From Leptotrichiaceae bacterium (lineage in GTDB: Bacteria; Fusobacteriota; Fusobacteriia; Fusobacteriales; Leptotrichiaceae), in NCBI GenBank assembly GCA_030532815.1, contig JAUNKI010000085.1, forward strand, positions 1-8,175: a stretch of DNA of 8,175 bases, in the 5' to 3' direction. Both the position numbers and the translations under genes were made by a program. Shown here piece by piece: positions 1-6,318 of the stretch (positions within the stretch are counted from its first letter, which is position 1; the number at the start of each line of letters is the position of its first letter). The notes beneath the pieces were generated by a model. That model was not told the DNA's origin, made no database searches, and saw only the letters and a list, made by a program, of their open reading frames with translations.

Positions 1-79
1 TTTCCAAGTCTATTCCGTGTACTGCCTTAAAGCCGTTGGGATACTGCTTTTCCACTTTTTTCAATACTACTCCCGACAT
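1..79 (-). CDS. Sugar ABC transporter ATP-binding protein, N-terminus only (MsmX/UgpC/MalK type)
   Basis: The frame opens with ATG at 79-77, behind a strong CAGGAGGAG ribosome binding site at about 85-93, and runs off the left edge after 26 codons. The peptide begins MSGVVLKKVEKQYPNG and continues FKAVHGIDLE. This is the first beta-strand region typical of MalK/UgpC/MsmX ATPases, including the aromatic A-loop position (YPNG). Walker A would follow outside the window. The protein would power the two permeases encoded upstream in the same operon. It starts 30 bases after the lyase stop codon, so it is probably co-transcribed. Such ATPases are often encoded away from their transporter and shared among several, so it may also serve other sugar importers. 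The family call rests on only 26 residues plus context. Confidence 0.8.
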   Translation of the reverse strand, partial: MSGVVLKKVEKQYPNGFKAVHGIDLE

Positions 80-109
80 ATCTGCTCCTCCTGAAAATAA
101 TTTTATTTT

Positions 110-1024
110 TTATTTAACCTTTTCTATTAATATCGATATTTTATTATCCAGTTCTTTCAGAAATTCCTTTGCCTTCTGATCCGTTATAGGTAATAACGGC
201 AATCTCGGAACGCCTGTTTCTACTCCTCTTAAATGAAGTATATACTTACATGCCCCGTATAAAGAGCCTACTGAAAGCAATCCTTTTATAATTTCATTGA
301 CTTCATCCTGTAATTCCTTGGCTTTGTCCAATTCCATATTTTTCATATACATATCAAGTTTCATAAACAGTTCGGGCATTACTCCGTAAGTCCCTCCTAT
401 TCCTCCGTCAGCTCCGATTGCTCTTCCTGCCACAAACTGCTCATCAGGTCCGTTAAATACAAGGAAGTCCTTTCCGCCGACAGCCTTAAACTGCTGAAGT
501 TCAAATGTACTTTCTGAGGAACATTTTATTCCTATTACTTTCTCCTGTTTTGCCATTTCTTCAAACAGTGTTATCGGTAAATTGAAACCCGTAGTTTGAG
601 GTATATGATATATTATAAAAGGCAAATCCGTACTGTCTATCATTTTCTGCCAGTGCATTTTTACGGATTCCGGTGATAGTCTATAATATACTGCGGGTAT
701 TGATGAAACAGCATCCGCTCCGCACTTTTCAGCATGTTTTGCAAGTCTTACACTTTCAGGTGTAGAATTTGCTCCGACGTGAACTATTACCGTCAGTTCT
801 CCTTTTACTTCTTCCATTACCGCCTCGACTACCTGTTTTCTTTCTTCTTCACTTTGCAAAACTCCTTCTCCCGAGCTTCCGCCTACATAAAGACCTTTCA
901 CTTTTTTATCGGCATAGTATCTTGCAAGTTTCTTTACCCTTTCCCTGTCTATATTCCCGTCATCATCATAGGCAGAGTACATTGCCATAAAAATTCCTTT
1001 AAATTTTTCCAAATCAGTTTTCAT
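110..1024 (-). CDS. nanA: N-acetylneuraminate lyase (sialic acid aldolase)
   Basis: This is a 304-residue class I aldolase of the DapA/NanA (TIM barrel) superfamily. It would cleave cytoplasmic N-acetylneuraminate to N-acetylmannosamine and pyruvate. Visible landmarks are GGSSGEG at residues 48-54 (carboxylate-binding GxS/TGE motif), YHIP with catalytic-type Tyr139, GIK with Schiff-base Lys167, NGPDEQF at 191-197 and GADGGIGG at 204-211. The Tyr and Lys fall where Tyr137 and Lys165 lie in the E. coli enzyme, and the length is close to the family norm of about 300. GADGGIG and the kinase and transporter next door favour NanA over dihydrodipicolinate synthase. The start has AAAGGA at 1030-1035, five bases upstream. 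The gene begins 15 bases after the kinase stop, consistent with one transcript. Confidence 0.9.
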   Translation of the reverse strand: MKTDLEKFKGIFMAMYSAYDDDGNIDRERVKKLARYYADKKVKGLYVGGSSGEGVLQSEEERKQVVEAVMEEVKGELTVIVHVGANSTPESVRLAKHAEKCGADAVSSIPAVYYRLSPESVKMHWQKMIDSTDLPFIIYHIPQTTGFNLPITLFEEMAKQEKVIGIKCSSESTFELQQFKAVGGKDFLVFNGPDEQFVAGRAIGADGGIGGTYGVMPELFMKLDMYMKNMELDKAKELQDEVNEIIKGLLSVGSLYGACKYILHLRGVETGVPRLPLLPITDQKAKEFLKELDNKISILIEKVK

Positions 1025-1039
1025 TTCTTTCCTTTCATT

Positions 1040-1954
1040 TTATATATTATTTATTTTACCGTGTCTGTTTAAAAAATGATATAACGCGCCTAACAAACCT
1101 GCCTGATTTCCCTGCTTTGCCAGTTTTATCTTCGTTTTTCTGAATATATCGCTTATCATATTTTCATTTACACATTTTCTTATTTTTTCTTCAAGATACT
1201 CCTTCTGTGCTGTTATTCCTCCTCCTATGACTACTATTTCGGGATTCAGCAGATATATTATATTTCTTATACCTGTCGAGAGGTTTTCTATTAATTCATT
1301 AATAGCCCCGATACATATTTTATCTCCCTGTTTTGCCAGTTCAAAAATATGAAAACCGCTTATCCTGCCTTCTATTCCTTCTTTCTCCATTTTCTCCCTT
1401 TGAATTTTTTCGGTTAAATATTTTGAAGACGCTATGTTCTGAATATAATTTCCGTTTACGTCCATGTATCCTATTTCTCCTGCAGTATATCCTGCTCCGT
1501 TTAAAAGTTTACCGTCTAAAATTATTGAACCGCCTATACCTGTCCCCACTGTAATGCAGACCATCGATTTTGAATTTGCACCTGCTCCTTTCCAGTATTC
1601 TCCAAGTCCTGCACAATTTACATCATTTTCCACTTCACAGGGCAGATCAAATTCCCTTTCCAGTTCTTCCTTTATTTTTGTCCCTGTATATTTTGGGATA
1701 GTAGGTCCTGCATAAATAATTTCTCCTTTTTCATTATCCACAACCCCTGCCGAAGAAATGCATATACCTTCTATTTTGTATATACTGTACTGCTCAAGTA
1801 TATCCCTGATAAGTTTTTTTACATCTGTAAGTATATAATTTTCCTTTATCGTAACTCTTGCAGCAATTGTGCCGTTTATGACCATATCTCCGTTTTCAGT
1901 AAATACTCCGTATTTTATCGAAGTTCCTCCTATATCTATACATATGTAATACAT
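1040..1954 (-). CDS. nanK: ROK-family sugar kinase, probable N-acetylmannosamine kinase
   Basis: This 304-residue ROK protein has the N-terminal phosphate-binding motif DIGGTSIKYG at 7-16, the catalytic base Asp111 within END (109-111), the glycine-rich GTGIGG at 137-142, AGEIGYM at 158-164 and IGGGIT at 243-248. The expected role is ATP-dependent phosphorylation of N-acetylmannosamine to ManNAc-6-phosphate in the cytoplasm. The substrate is inferred from the adjacent lyase and transporter. The usual ROK zinc site (GH followed by a CxCGxxGCxE cluster) is absent: after AGEIGYM the chain continues VNGNYIQNIAS with no cysteines. Zinc-less NanK enzymes are known, for example in Staphylococcus aureus. 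The ATG at 1954-1952 overlaps the upstream gene's stop by one base (TGATG), which suggests translational coupling. A glucose or beta-glucoside kinase is the main alternative. Confidence 0.8.
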   Translation of the reverse strand: MYYICIDIGGTSIKYGVFTENGDMVINGTIAARVTIKENYILTDVKKLIRDILEQYSIYKIEGICISSAGVVDNEKGEIIYAGPTIPKYTGTKIKEELEREFDLPCEVENDVNCAGLGEYWKGAGANSKSMVCITVGTGIGGSIILDGKLLNGAGYTAGEIGYMDVNGNYIQNIASSKYLTEKIQREKMEKEGIEGRISGFHIFELAKQGDKICIGAINELIENLSTGIRNIIYLLNPEIVVIGGGITAQKEYLEEKIRKCVNENMISDIFRKTKIKLAKQGNQAGLLGALYHFLNRHGKINNI

Positions 1955-2253
1955 CAGTACTTCACATCCGATCTTCCTAAAAATTTTCTGACAATAAAGA
2001 CGGAAATGTTATAAACAATACTTGCTATTACTACAGGAACATAATTAAAATATAGTGCATAACTCATATTTTTCATATTCACTTTGTATGCGATAAGTAA
2101 TAATATCACACTGACAGCATTAATTACAAGGGGCGGTATGTACAATTTATTAAAAACCCTGTTCAAAAGAGCAGTCACAGCAACTGAACATGCCATAAAC
2201 AACCAACCGTAATAAAACCACCCTATTACCATTATTTTAAAATTTTCAATCAT
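1954..2253 (-). CDS. Small three-helix membrane protein of unknown function in the nan operon
   Basis: I do not recognise this 99-residue protein. It is strongly hydrophobic with three predicted membrane segments at about 7-31, 38-57 and 64-88. Basic residues in the first loop (Arg32, Lys36) and in the C-terminal tail (RKFLGRSDVK) suggest the C-terminus is cytoplasmic. There is no signal peptidase or lipobox motif. ATG at 2253-2251 follows GAGGG at 2258-2262, and 56 bases separate it from the second permease stop. Its TGA overlaps the kinase ATG by one base, so it appears to be a real, translated member of the operon. Its position between transporter and catabolic genes suggests a role in uptake, such as an accessory transporter subunit, or in membrane sensing, but nothing in the sequence proves this. 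Confidence 0.8.
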   Translation of the reverse strand: MIENFKIMVIGWFYYGWLFMACSVAVTALLNRVFNKLYIPPLVINAVSVILLLIAYKVNMKNMSYALYFNYVPVVIASIVYNISVFIVRKFLGRSDVKY

Positions 2254-2309
2254 TTTTCCCTCTTCATTTTGTTAATATTAAGTTAAAGTCATTCCTGTAA
2301 AATCCGTCT

Positions 2310-3146
2310 TTATCCTTTTACCGCTCCTACTGTCACTCCCTGAGTAAAGTAATTCTGGAACATTAAAAATACTATTATCATAGGTAGTGATGCAAGTAAT
2401 GCCCCCGCCATAAGCAATCCGTAATTTAGTGAAAACTCAGCACTTTGTGCCATTGATGCAACTCCGAGAGGTAATGTTTTCATCATTTCACTGTTTGTAA
2501 ATATTAATTGTGAAAAATAGTCATTCCAGCTGGCTATAAATGTAAATATTGCCAAAGCACCTATTCCCGGTTTTATAATCGGAAGAACAATATTCATAAA
2601 TGTACGTAATTCTCCGCAACCGTCTATCCTTGCCGATTCAAGCAGCTCATTGGGAACCGAATGGGAAAACTGCTTCATCAGAAACACTCCGAACGGCCAT
2701 CCTACCGCCGGAAATATCAATGCTTTGTAAGTATCTATCCAGCCCAGTTCAGTAATAAATTTCAATAAAGGTATCAAAATTACCTGTTTCGGTAATGCCA
2801 TTGCCGCAACAAATACTATAAATATGAGTCCTCCTCCGGGAAATCTCTTTTTTGCAAGGGCATATCCCGCTAAAGAAGCAGTTATACATACAAGTATAGT
2901 TGTGGAAAATGATACAAATACCGAATTGAAAAACCATTTTGCAGTCAAAGGTACAAGAAGCTTATCAAAATTTTCTAATGTAGGTTTGAGAGGAAACCAT
3001 TCAGGCGGTATGCTTATTGCCACTTCCTGTATTTTAAACGCTCCTGTGGCTATCCAATAAAAAGGAAATATAAAAAATATTGTAAGTGCTATTAATATTG
3101 TCATTGAAAAAATTGAAAATATTGACATTTTTTTATTATTTTTCAT
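2310..3146 (-). CDS. ABC sugar transporter permease, second subunit (MalG/UgpE-like, CUT1 type)
   Basis: This 278-residue inner-membrane permease has about six hydrophobic segments (roughly 11-31, 71-97, 107-130, 141-160, 195-217 and 245-266). The cytoplasmic EAA loop that docks the ATPase is clear: ESARIDGCGE starting at Glu170, followed by the IVLPIIKPG stretch. The C-terminus NYFTQGVTVGAVKG is characteristic of MalG-type subunits of carbohydrate importers. The ATG is preceded by AGGAGG at 3151-3156, which overlaps the TAG stop of the first permease, so the two are probably translated together. With the adjacent permease and the lipoprotein it would form the membrane pore of a sugar importer, here probably for sialic acid, as in the SatABC system of Streptococcus pneumoniae. 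Substrate is inferred from the neighbouring lyase and kinase. Confidence 0.93.
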   Translation of the reverse strand: MKNNKKMSIFSIFSMTILIALTIFFIFPFYWIATGAFKIQEVAISIPPEWFPLKPTLENFDKLLVPLTAKWFFNSVFVSFSTTILVCITASLAGYALAKKRFPGGGLIFIVFVAAMALPKQVILIPLLKFITELGWIDTYKALIFPAVGWPFGVFLMKQFSHSVPNELLESARIDGCGELRTFMNIVLPIIKPGIGALAIFTFIASWNDYFSQLIFTNSEMMKTLPLGVASMAQSAEFSLNYGLLMAGALLASLPMIIVFLMFQNYFTQGVTVGAVKG

Positions 3147-3154
3147 TTTTCCTC

Positions 3155-4054
3155 CTAATCTATATCTTTCGATAAAAATTTAAACTGTAGTACGGATATT
3201 ATCCCTATTATAATTGCCAAAATTATCCCCATTGCCGATGAAACTCCGAAACGCCCTTCCACTGCAGTCTGATAAACCAGATACATAACCGTGGAAGTAC
3301 TGTAATTAGGTCCGCCATGAGTTAAAAGCTGTATAAGGGCAAATATCTGAAAACTGTTTATAGTAGTTACGACTACTATGTATAATGTCGTAGGCATAAT
3401 CATCGGCCATGTTATATTCCTGAATGTCTGCCATTCATTTGCACCGTCTATTCTGGCAGCTTCCATTAAATCTTTGGAAACATTTCCCAATGCGGCTACA
3501 TATAATATTATCGGCTGTCCCACACTTGTCGTTATCAGTATCGCTATAATCGCAAATATTGCCGTACGTGGATTTCCCAACCAGTCAATAGGTTCTTTTA
3601 TTATATGTGCCTGCTGAAAAACATAATTTAATATTCCGTATTTAGGATGATATATCCAGTTCCATACAACCGTAATTGAAACTACGGAAGATATGGCAGG
3701 AATATAAAAAACTCCTCTGAAAAATGACCTGACCGCCGCATTTCTTTCATATATTACATAAGCTACAAATATTGAAAATATCACAACTATAGGCAATGCT
3801 ACAAATGTAATAAAAATTGTATTTCTCGCTGATTTTAAAAATATATCGTTTTTAAATAAATCGGCATAATGCTTTAATCCGACAAAGGCCATATTCCGCC
3901 CTCTAAATCTGTACAAAGATAAATGTATCCCCTTTATCATAGGGTATAAAACAAAACTTGAAAAAAATACAAGTACAGGTAAAATAAACATATATGCACT
4001 GTAATCGACTTTTCTCCAATTCCATTTATATTTCATAGCAATATTACCACTCAT
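3155..4054 (-). CDS. ABC sugar transporter permease, first subunit (MalF/UgpA-like, CUT1 type)
   Basis: This 299-residue permease has about six membrane segments (roughly 20-40, 77-101, 114-135, 165-186, 222-245 and 271-292). The EAA motif is EAARIDGANEW from Glu198, followed by FRNITWPMIMP. The family signature THGGPNYST occurs near 245-253, as in UgpA-like subunits. It pairs with the MalG-like subunit encoded eight bases downstream. I keep the ATG at 4054 because GGTGA at 4064-4068 sits nine bases upstream; the in-frame Met7 has no better ribosome binding site. A 161-base spacer carrying a hairpin separates it from the lipoprotein gene. The substrate is probably N-acetylneuraminate by context; a related amino sugar cannot be excluded from the protein alone. 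Confidence 0.93.
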   Translation of the reverse strand: MSGNIAMKYKWNWRKVDYSAYMFILPVLVFFSSFVLYPMIKGIHLSLYRFRGRNMAFVGLKHYADLFKNDIFLKSARNTIFITFVALPIVVIFSIFVAYVIYERNAAVRSFFRGVFYIPAISSVVSITVVWNWIYHPKYGILNYVFQQAHIIKEPIDWLGNPRTAIFAIIAILITTSVGQPIILYVAALGNVSKDLMEAARIDGANEWQTFRNITWPMIMPTTLYIVVVTTINSFQIFALIQLLTHGGPNYSTSTVMYLVYQTAVEGRFGVSSAMGIILAIIIGIISVLQFKFLSKDID

Positions 4055-4156
4055 TTTTTCTTTTCACCGTTCTTTCTTTAAATAAGATGAAATATAATTA
4101 AAACGGGAAATCCGCTTTCATTTTTAAATTTCTGTCTTTTATATAAAATAGAAGTA

Positions 4157-4185
4157 ATATGAGGGTATATTTCCAACCCTCATAT
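4157..4185 (-). promoter_or_regulatory. Intergenic hairpin between lipoprotein and permease genes
   Basis: A perfect 10-bp inverted repeat, ATATGAGGGT (4157-4166) and ACCCTCATAT (4176-4185), has a nine-base loop and begins about 30 bases after the lipoprotein stop codon. On the minus strand it is followed by a broken U-rich stretch (TTACTTCTATTTTATAT), not a clean T-run. It is therefore better read as a leaky terminator or an mRNA-stabilising and processing hairpin than as a full terminator. Such elements commonly let a binding-protein gene be expressed above its permease genes. Confidence 0.6.
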
Positions 4186-4215
4186 AATTCCCGATATACA
4201 AATACTTATTATTTT

Positions 4216-5544
4216 TTATTTTGCATCCGATACTGTTTTATTTGCATCTTCTGCAAATTTGTCCAATCCGGCTTTTACTTCAGACTGACCGTTTAATATT
4301 GCCTGAACCATATTAAACCAGAGCGGTCTCATCTGTGCATATCCGTCTATTGTGTTATAATAAGGACCATAAAATCCTACCAGTGATTCAAGGTATTTGA
4401 TTTCCGCATCATCACCGTATAATCCTTCTTTTCCTGAAGGAGAGAAGTTATTTGTAGCTTTCAGACTTCTTTCACCCCATACAGGATCATTTATAACAAA
4501 GTCCACAAATTTTTGTGCCGCTGCCACTTTTGCATCATCTCCGTTATTAAACACTGCCGCTCCTGCAAGTAAGAATTCAAATTTTGCCTGCCCTGATTCA
4601 TTAGGGAACGGTAAAAATACAGGTTCCAAGTCCCCTTTTCCTATAACTTCCTTATCCTGACCCTTCAGTCCCGGAGAGTAAAGAATTGTCATTACCGCTT
4701 TTCCGCTTCTGAATGCTTCCAGTGCGTCTTTAGCTTCAGCAGAAACTCCTTTTCCGAGTAATCCTTCATCATAGGCTTTTTTTATCCATGTCAGTGATTT
4801 TACACCATTTTCATCATTTATTGTATACTTTGTAACTCCTTCATCAGTTATCCATGAATTATATAAATTTGAAACAAATGCTCTCGGTCCCTGATCTCCC
4901 GCCTGACTTTTCGTATAAAACAGTACAGGATCAATTGAAGGATCTTTAGCCTTTACCGCTTTTAAAAATTTTTCAAATTCAGCTACTGTCCAGTTTCTTC
5001 CCGGTTTATTTAACGGAAGAAGTTCCGTAACTCCCAGTTTGTCCGTCAGTTTTTTATTAACCGCCATAACAAAAGGAGCTGTTCCTAAAGGATATAAATA
5101 AAGTTTATTTTCAAAACTGCTTGCTTCAGTAATAACTTTTGAATATTTTGAAGTATCGGCATTTTCAAAAGGTGCCAAGTATCCTTTTTTAGCCCAGTCA
5201 ATAATTCTCCCCGGAGCATCTATTATAACATCCGGATTTGACTTTGCCTGAATTGCAGTTTCAATTTTAGCAGGACCGTCAGTAAAATCAATTTTCTGAT
5301 ATTCAACTTTAATATTCGGATTTTTTTCTTCAAATGCTTTAATAAGTGCCGCATCATATTCTTCAGGAGTTTTAAATTCTCCGTCTGAAGTAAAATTCGG
5401 AAAAGACCAGTATTTTATTGTAACTTTCTGATTAGGATCAAGCTTTTTTTCTTCAGCTTTTTCCTGCTTACCTCCTCCACATGCGACAAAAACAAAAGCA
5501 AATAACACTACTGCCAAAAATTTTCTCATGAAATTTTTTTTCAT
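4216..5544 (-). CDS. Extracellular sugar-binding lipoprotein of ABC transporter, probable sialic acid binding
   Basis: This 442-residue family 1 extracellular solute-binding protein starts with a lipoprotein signal: basic n-region MKKNFMRK, hydrophobic core, and a lipobox ending FVAC with Cys22 as lipidation site. A flexible GGGKQEKAEEKK linker follows. The mature domain opens with KVTIKYWSFPNF (40-51), includes NPDVIIDAPGRIIDW (103-117) and has FRSGKAVM (278-285), all typical of CUT1 binding proteins. It would capture ligand at the outer face of the cytoplasmic membrane and deliver it to the two permeases. The ATG at 5544 has GGAGGT at 5551-5556 with a six-base spacer. An ATG at 5549 lies only one base from that site and stops after two codons. 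It is the first gene of the operon, behind a good promoter. Similarity to SatA of pneumococcus is inferred from context; sialic acid specificity is not shown by any residue I can identify. Confidence 0.9.
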   Translation of the reverse strand: MKKNFMRKFLAVVLFAFVFVACGGGKQEKAEEKKLDPNQKVTIKYWSFPNFTSDGEFKTPEEYDAALIKAFEEKNPNIKVEYQKIDFTDGPAKIETAIQAKSNPDVIIDAPGRIIDWAKKGYLAPFENADTSKYSKVITEASSFENKLYLYPLGTAPFVMAVNKKLTDKLGVTELLPLNKPGRNWTVAEFEKFLKAVKAKDPSIDPVLFYTKSQAGDQGPRAFVSNLYNSWITDEGVTKYTINDENGVKSLTWIKKAYDEGLLGKGVSAEAKDALEAFRSGKAVMTILYSPGLKGQDKEVIGKGDLEPVFLPFPNESGQAKFEFLLAGAAVFNNGDDAKVAAAQKFVDFVINDPVWGERSLKATNNFSPSGKEGLYGDDAEIKYLESLVGFYGPYYNTIDGYAQMRPLWFNMVQAILNGQSEVKAGLDKFAEDANKTVSDAK

Positions 5545-5595
5545 TTCATTACCTCCATATTTTCTTTTTTATATTTTATTATATTTTTATAGTAT

Positions 5596-5623
5596 ATTGT
5601 ACCCCATTTTTTCAATTTGTAAA
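5596..5623 (-). promoter_or_regulatory. Sigma-70-type promoter of the nan operon
   Basis: On the minus strand, TTTACA (5623-5618, 5/6 to TTGACA) and TACAAT (5601-5596, 5/6 to TATAAT) are separated by 16 bases. The predicted transcription start near 5589 gives a leader of about 45 bases to the lipoprotein ATG. An 11-bp imperfect palindrome, GTATATTGTAC on the plus strand (5592-5602), overlaps the -10 box and might be an operator, but such matches are easy to find in AT-rich DNA. Confidence 0.6.
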
Positions 5624-5726
5624 TAGATAAAAATAAATTTTTTTTTATTTTTTATTTCAATTTTAAAATTTTTTTTCATTTTTGATATATTATGTTAAAT
5701 AACAGTGTGATTTCATTTTTTCTTTA

Positions 5727-5794
5727 CATAAGGGCTCATTACCTTATTCCTCAGTGGCTGTCTCATAAGGTATAAAAACATATCCAATCATAAG
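5727..5794. other. Compact higher-GC block with repeated CATAAG and a small inverted repeat
   Basis: Within extremely AT-rich surroundings this block holds direct copies of CATAAGG at 5727-5733 and 5764-5770, and CATAAG at 5789-5794. The inverted pair ACCTTAT (5741-5747) and ATAAGGT (5765-5771) could form a 7-bp stem with a 17-base loop. There is no T-run after it on either strand. It does not match a riboswitch or small RNA I recognise, and no gene is nearby on the plus strand. It could be a small structured RNA, a protein-binding region or the remnant of a mobile element end. Confidence 0.35.
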
Positions 5795-5918
5795 TTATAT
5801 ATATTTTTCTTTTTTTATAAAATCGGTAAAAATAATATTTTTTAATTTTTAAAAATATATAATACTTATAGTTGGAGAATTATTTTTGACTTATAGAGCC
5901 GGTTCCTGACAAAAAACT

Positions 5919-6049
5919 TCCGACTTAAATTATTTCTAAACTTAAAAACACTCCATTCACTGAAAAATCACAAATTCACTTCGCTCAGACAGTAATTTTT
6001 TTCACGTTCATTCCCGCATTTTTTTAGTTGAAATAATTTAAATGTCGGA
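5919..6049. repeat. Long imperfect inverted repeat (palindromic intergenic element)
   Basis: The left arm at 5919-5948 begins TCCGACTTAAATTATTTC. The right arm, read in reverse complement from 6049, begins TCCGACATTTAAATTATTTC. The arms thus share TCCGAC and TTAAATTATTTC, with small insertions, and then AACT/A-run stretches, giving about 30 bp of near pairing around roughly 70 bases. The loop contains a GC-richer core with GAGCGAAGTGAA on the minus strand and looser relatives such as GAACGTGAA and CAGTGAATGG. The layout resembles dispersed palindromic or MITE-like elements, but only one copy is in this window, so repetitiveness is not shown. No transposase remnant was seen inside. Confidence 0.5.
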
Positions 6050-6220
6050 TTTTCAGTTATAATTCAAGTATATGTTACTATTACAATCAAACTATACTTT
6101 TATTTAAAATATTTTCTTTATCTTTCAGTTTCACTCAACATTCAAATTTTACTGTATGAAAAAGAAAAATATGTAAAGTGTATATGTAAAATTTGTGCTG
6201 ACGATTTTTTAAACCAAACA

Positions 6221-6255
6221 TAAAAAAGCCTGAAATTCTTTAAAAATTTCAGGCT
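6221..6255 (-). terminator. Intrinsic terminator of the PTS operon
   Basis: A perfect 11-bp stem, AGCCTGAAATT (6227-6237) and AATTTCAGGCT (6245-6255), has a seven-base loop. On the minus strand it is followed by TTTTTTA (6227-6221). It lies about 64 bases beyond the EIIC stop. There is no T-run on the plus-strand side, so it works in one direction. It separates the PTS operon from the downstream nan operon. Confidence 0.88.
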
Positions 6256-6318
6256 AAGATGATATTTTAAATATAAATTCGATAATTTTTTTACTTCCAA
6301 ACTTTTAAAACTTAAATA

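Larger units (their letters stand above)
5545..6318. other. Non-coding region between PTS operon and nan operon
   Basis: No credible gene was found on either strand of this roughly 770-base stretch; stop codons are dense in all frames. From right to left it contains the EIIC terminator (6221-6255), an AT-rich stretch without recognisable signals (about 6060-6220), a long imperfect inverted repeat (5919-6049), an 8-bp direct repeat ACTTATAG (5864-5871 and 5889-5896), a compact higher-GC block (5727-5794), a nearly pure A/T stretch (about 5625-5700) and the nan operon promoter (5596-5623). The gap is far longer than a terminator plus promoter need. Confidence 0.75.

Noticed and set aside
734..1072. 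Plus-strand open frames opposite the lyase gene
   Set aside because: They lie antisense to a well-supported gene, have low-complexity phenylalanine/leucine-rich translations and no ribosome binding site.
1333..1715. Plus-strand open frames opposite the kinase gene
   Set aside because: They are shadows of the kinase coding sequence, with no family resemblance or start signals.
4099..4115. Small CGG/CCG hairpin upstream of the first permease
   Set aside because: The stem is only three or four pairs and has no T-run, so it is not distinguishable from chance.
4397..4660. Plus-strand open frame opposite the lipoprotein gene
   Set aside because: It is antisense to a clear gene and its composition is that of a reversed coding strand.
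5541..5549. Two-codon upstream frame (ATGAAATGA) overlapping the lipoprotein start
   Set aside because: Its ATG is only one base from the ribosome binding site, too close for efficient initiation; it is probably fortuitous.
5705..5792. Short minus-strand peptide-like frame beginning MIGYVFIPYE
   Set aside because: It stops after 15 codons, has no ribosome binding site and resembles no family I know; the following open codons are also broken by stops.
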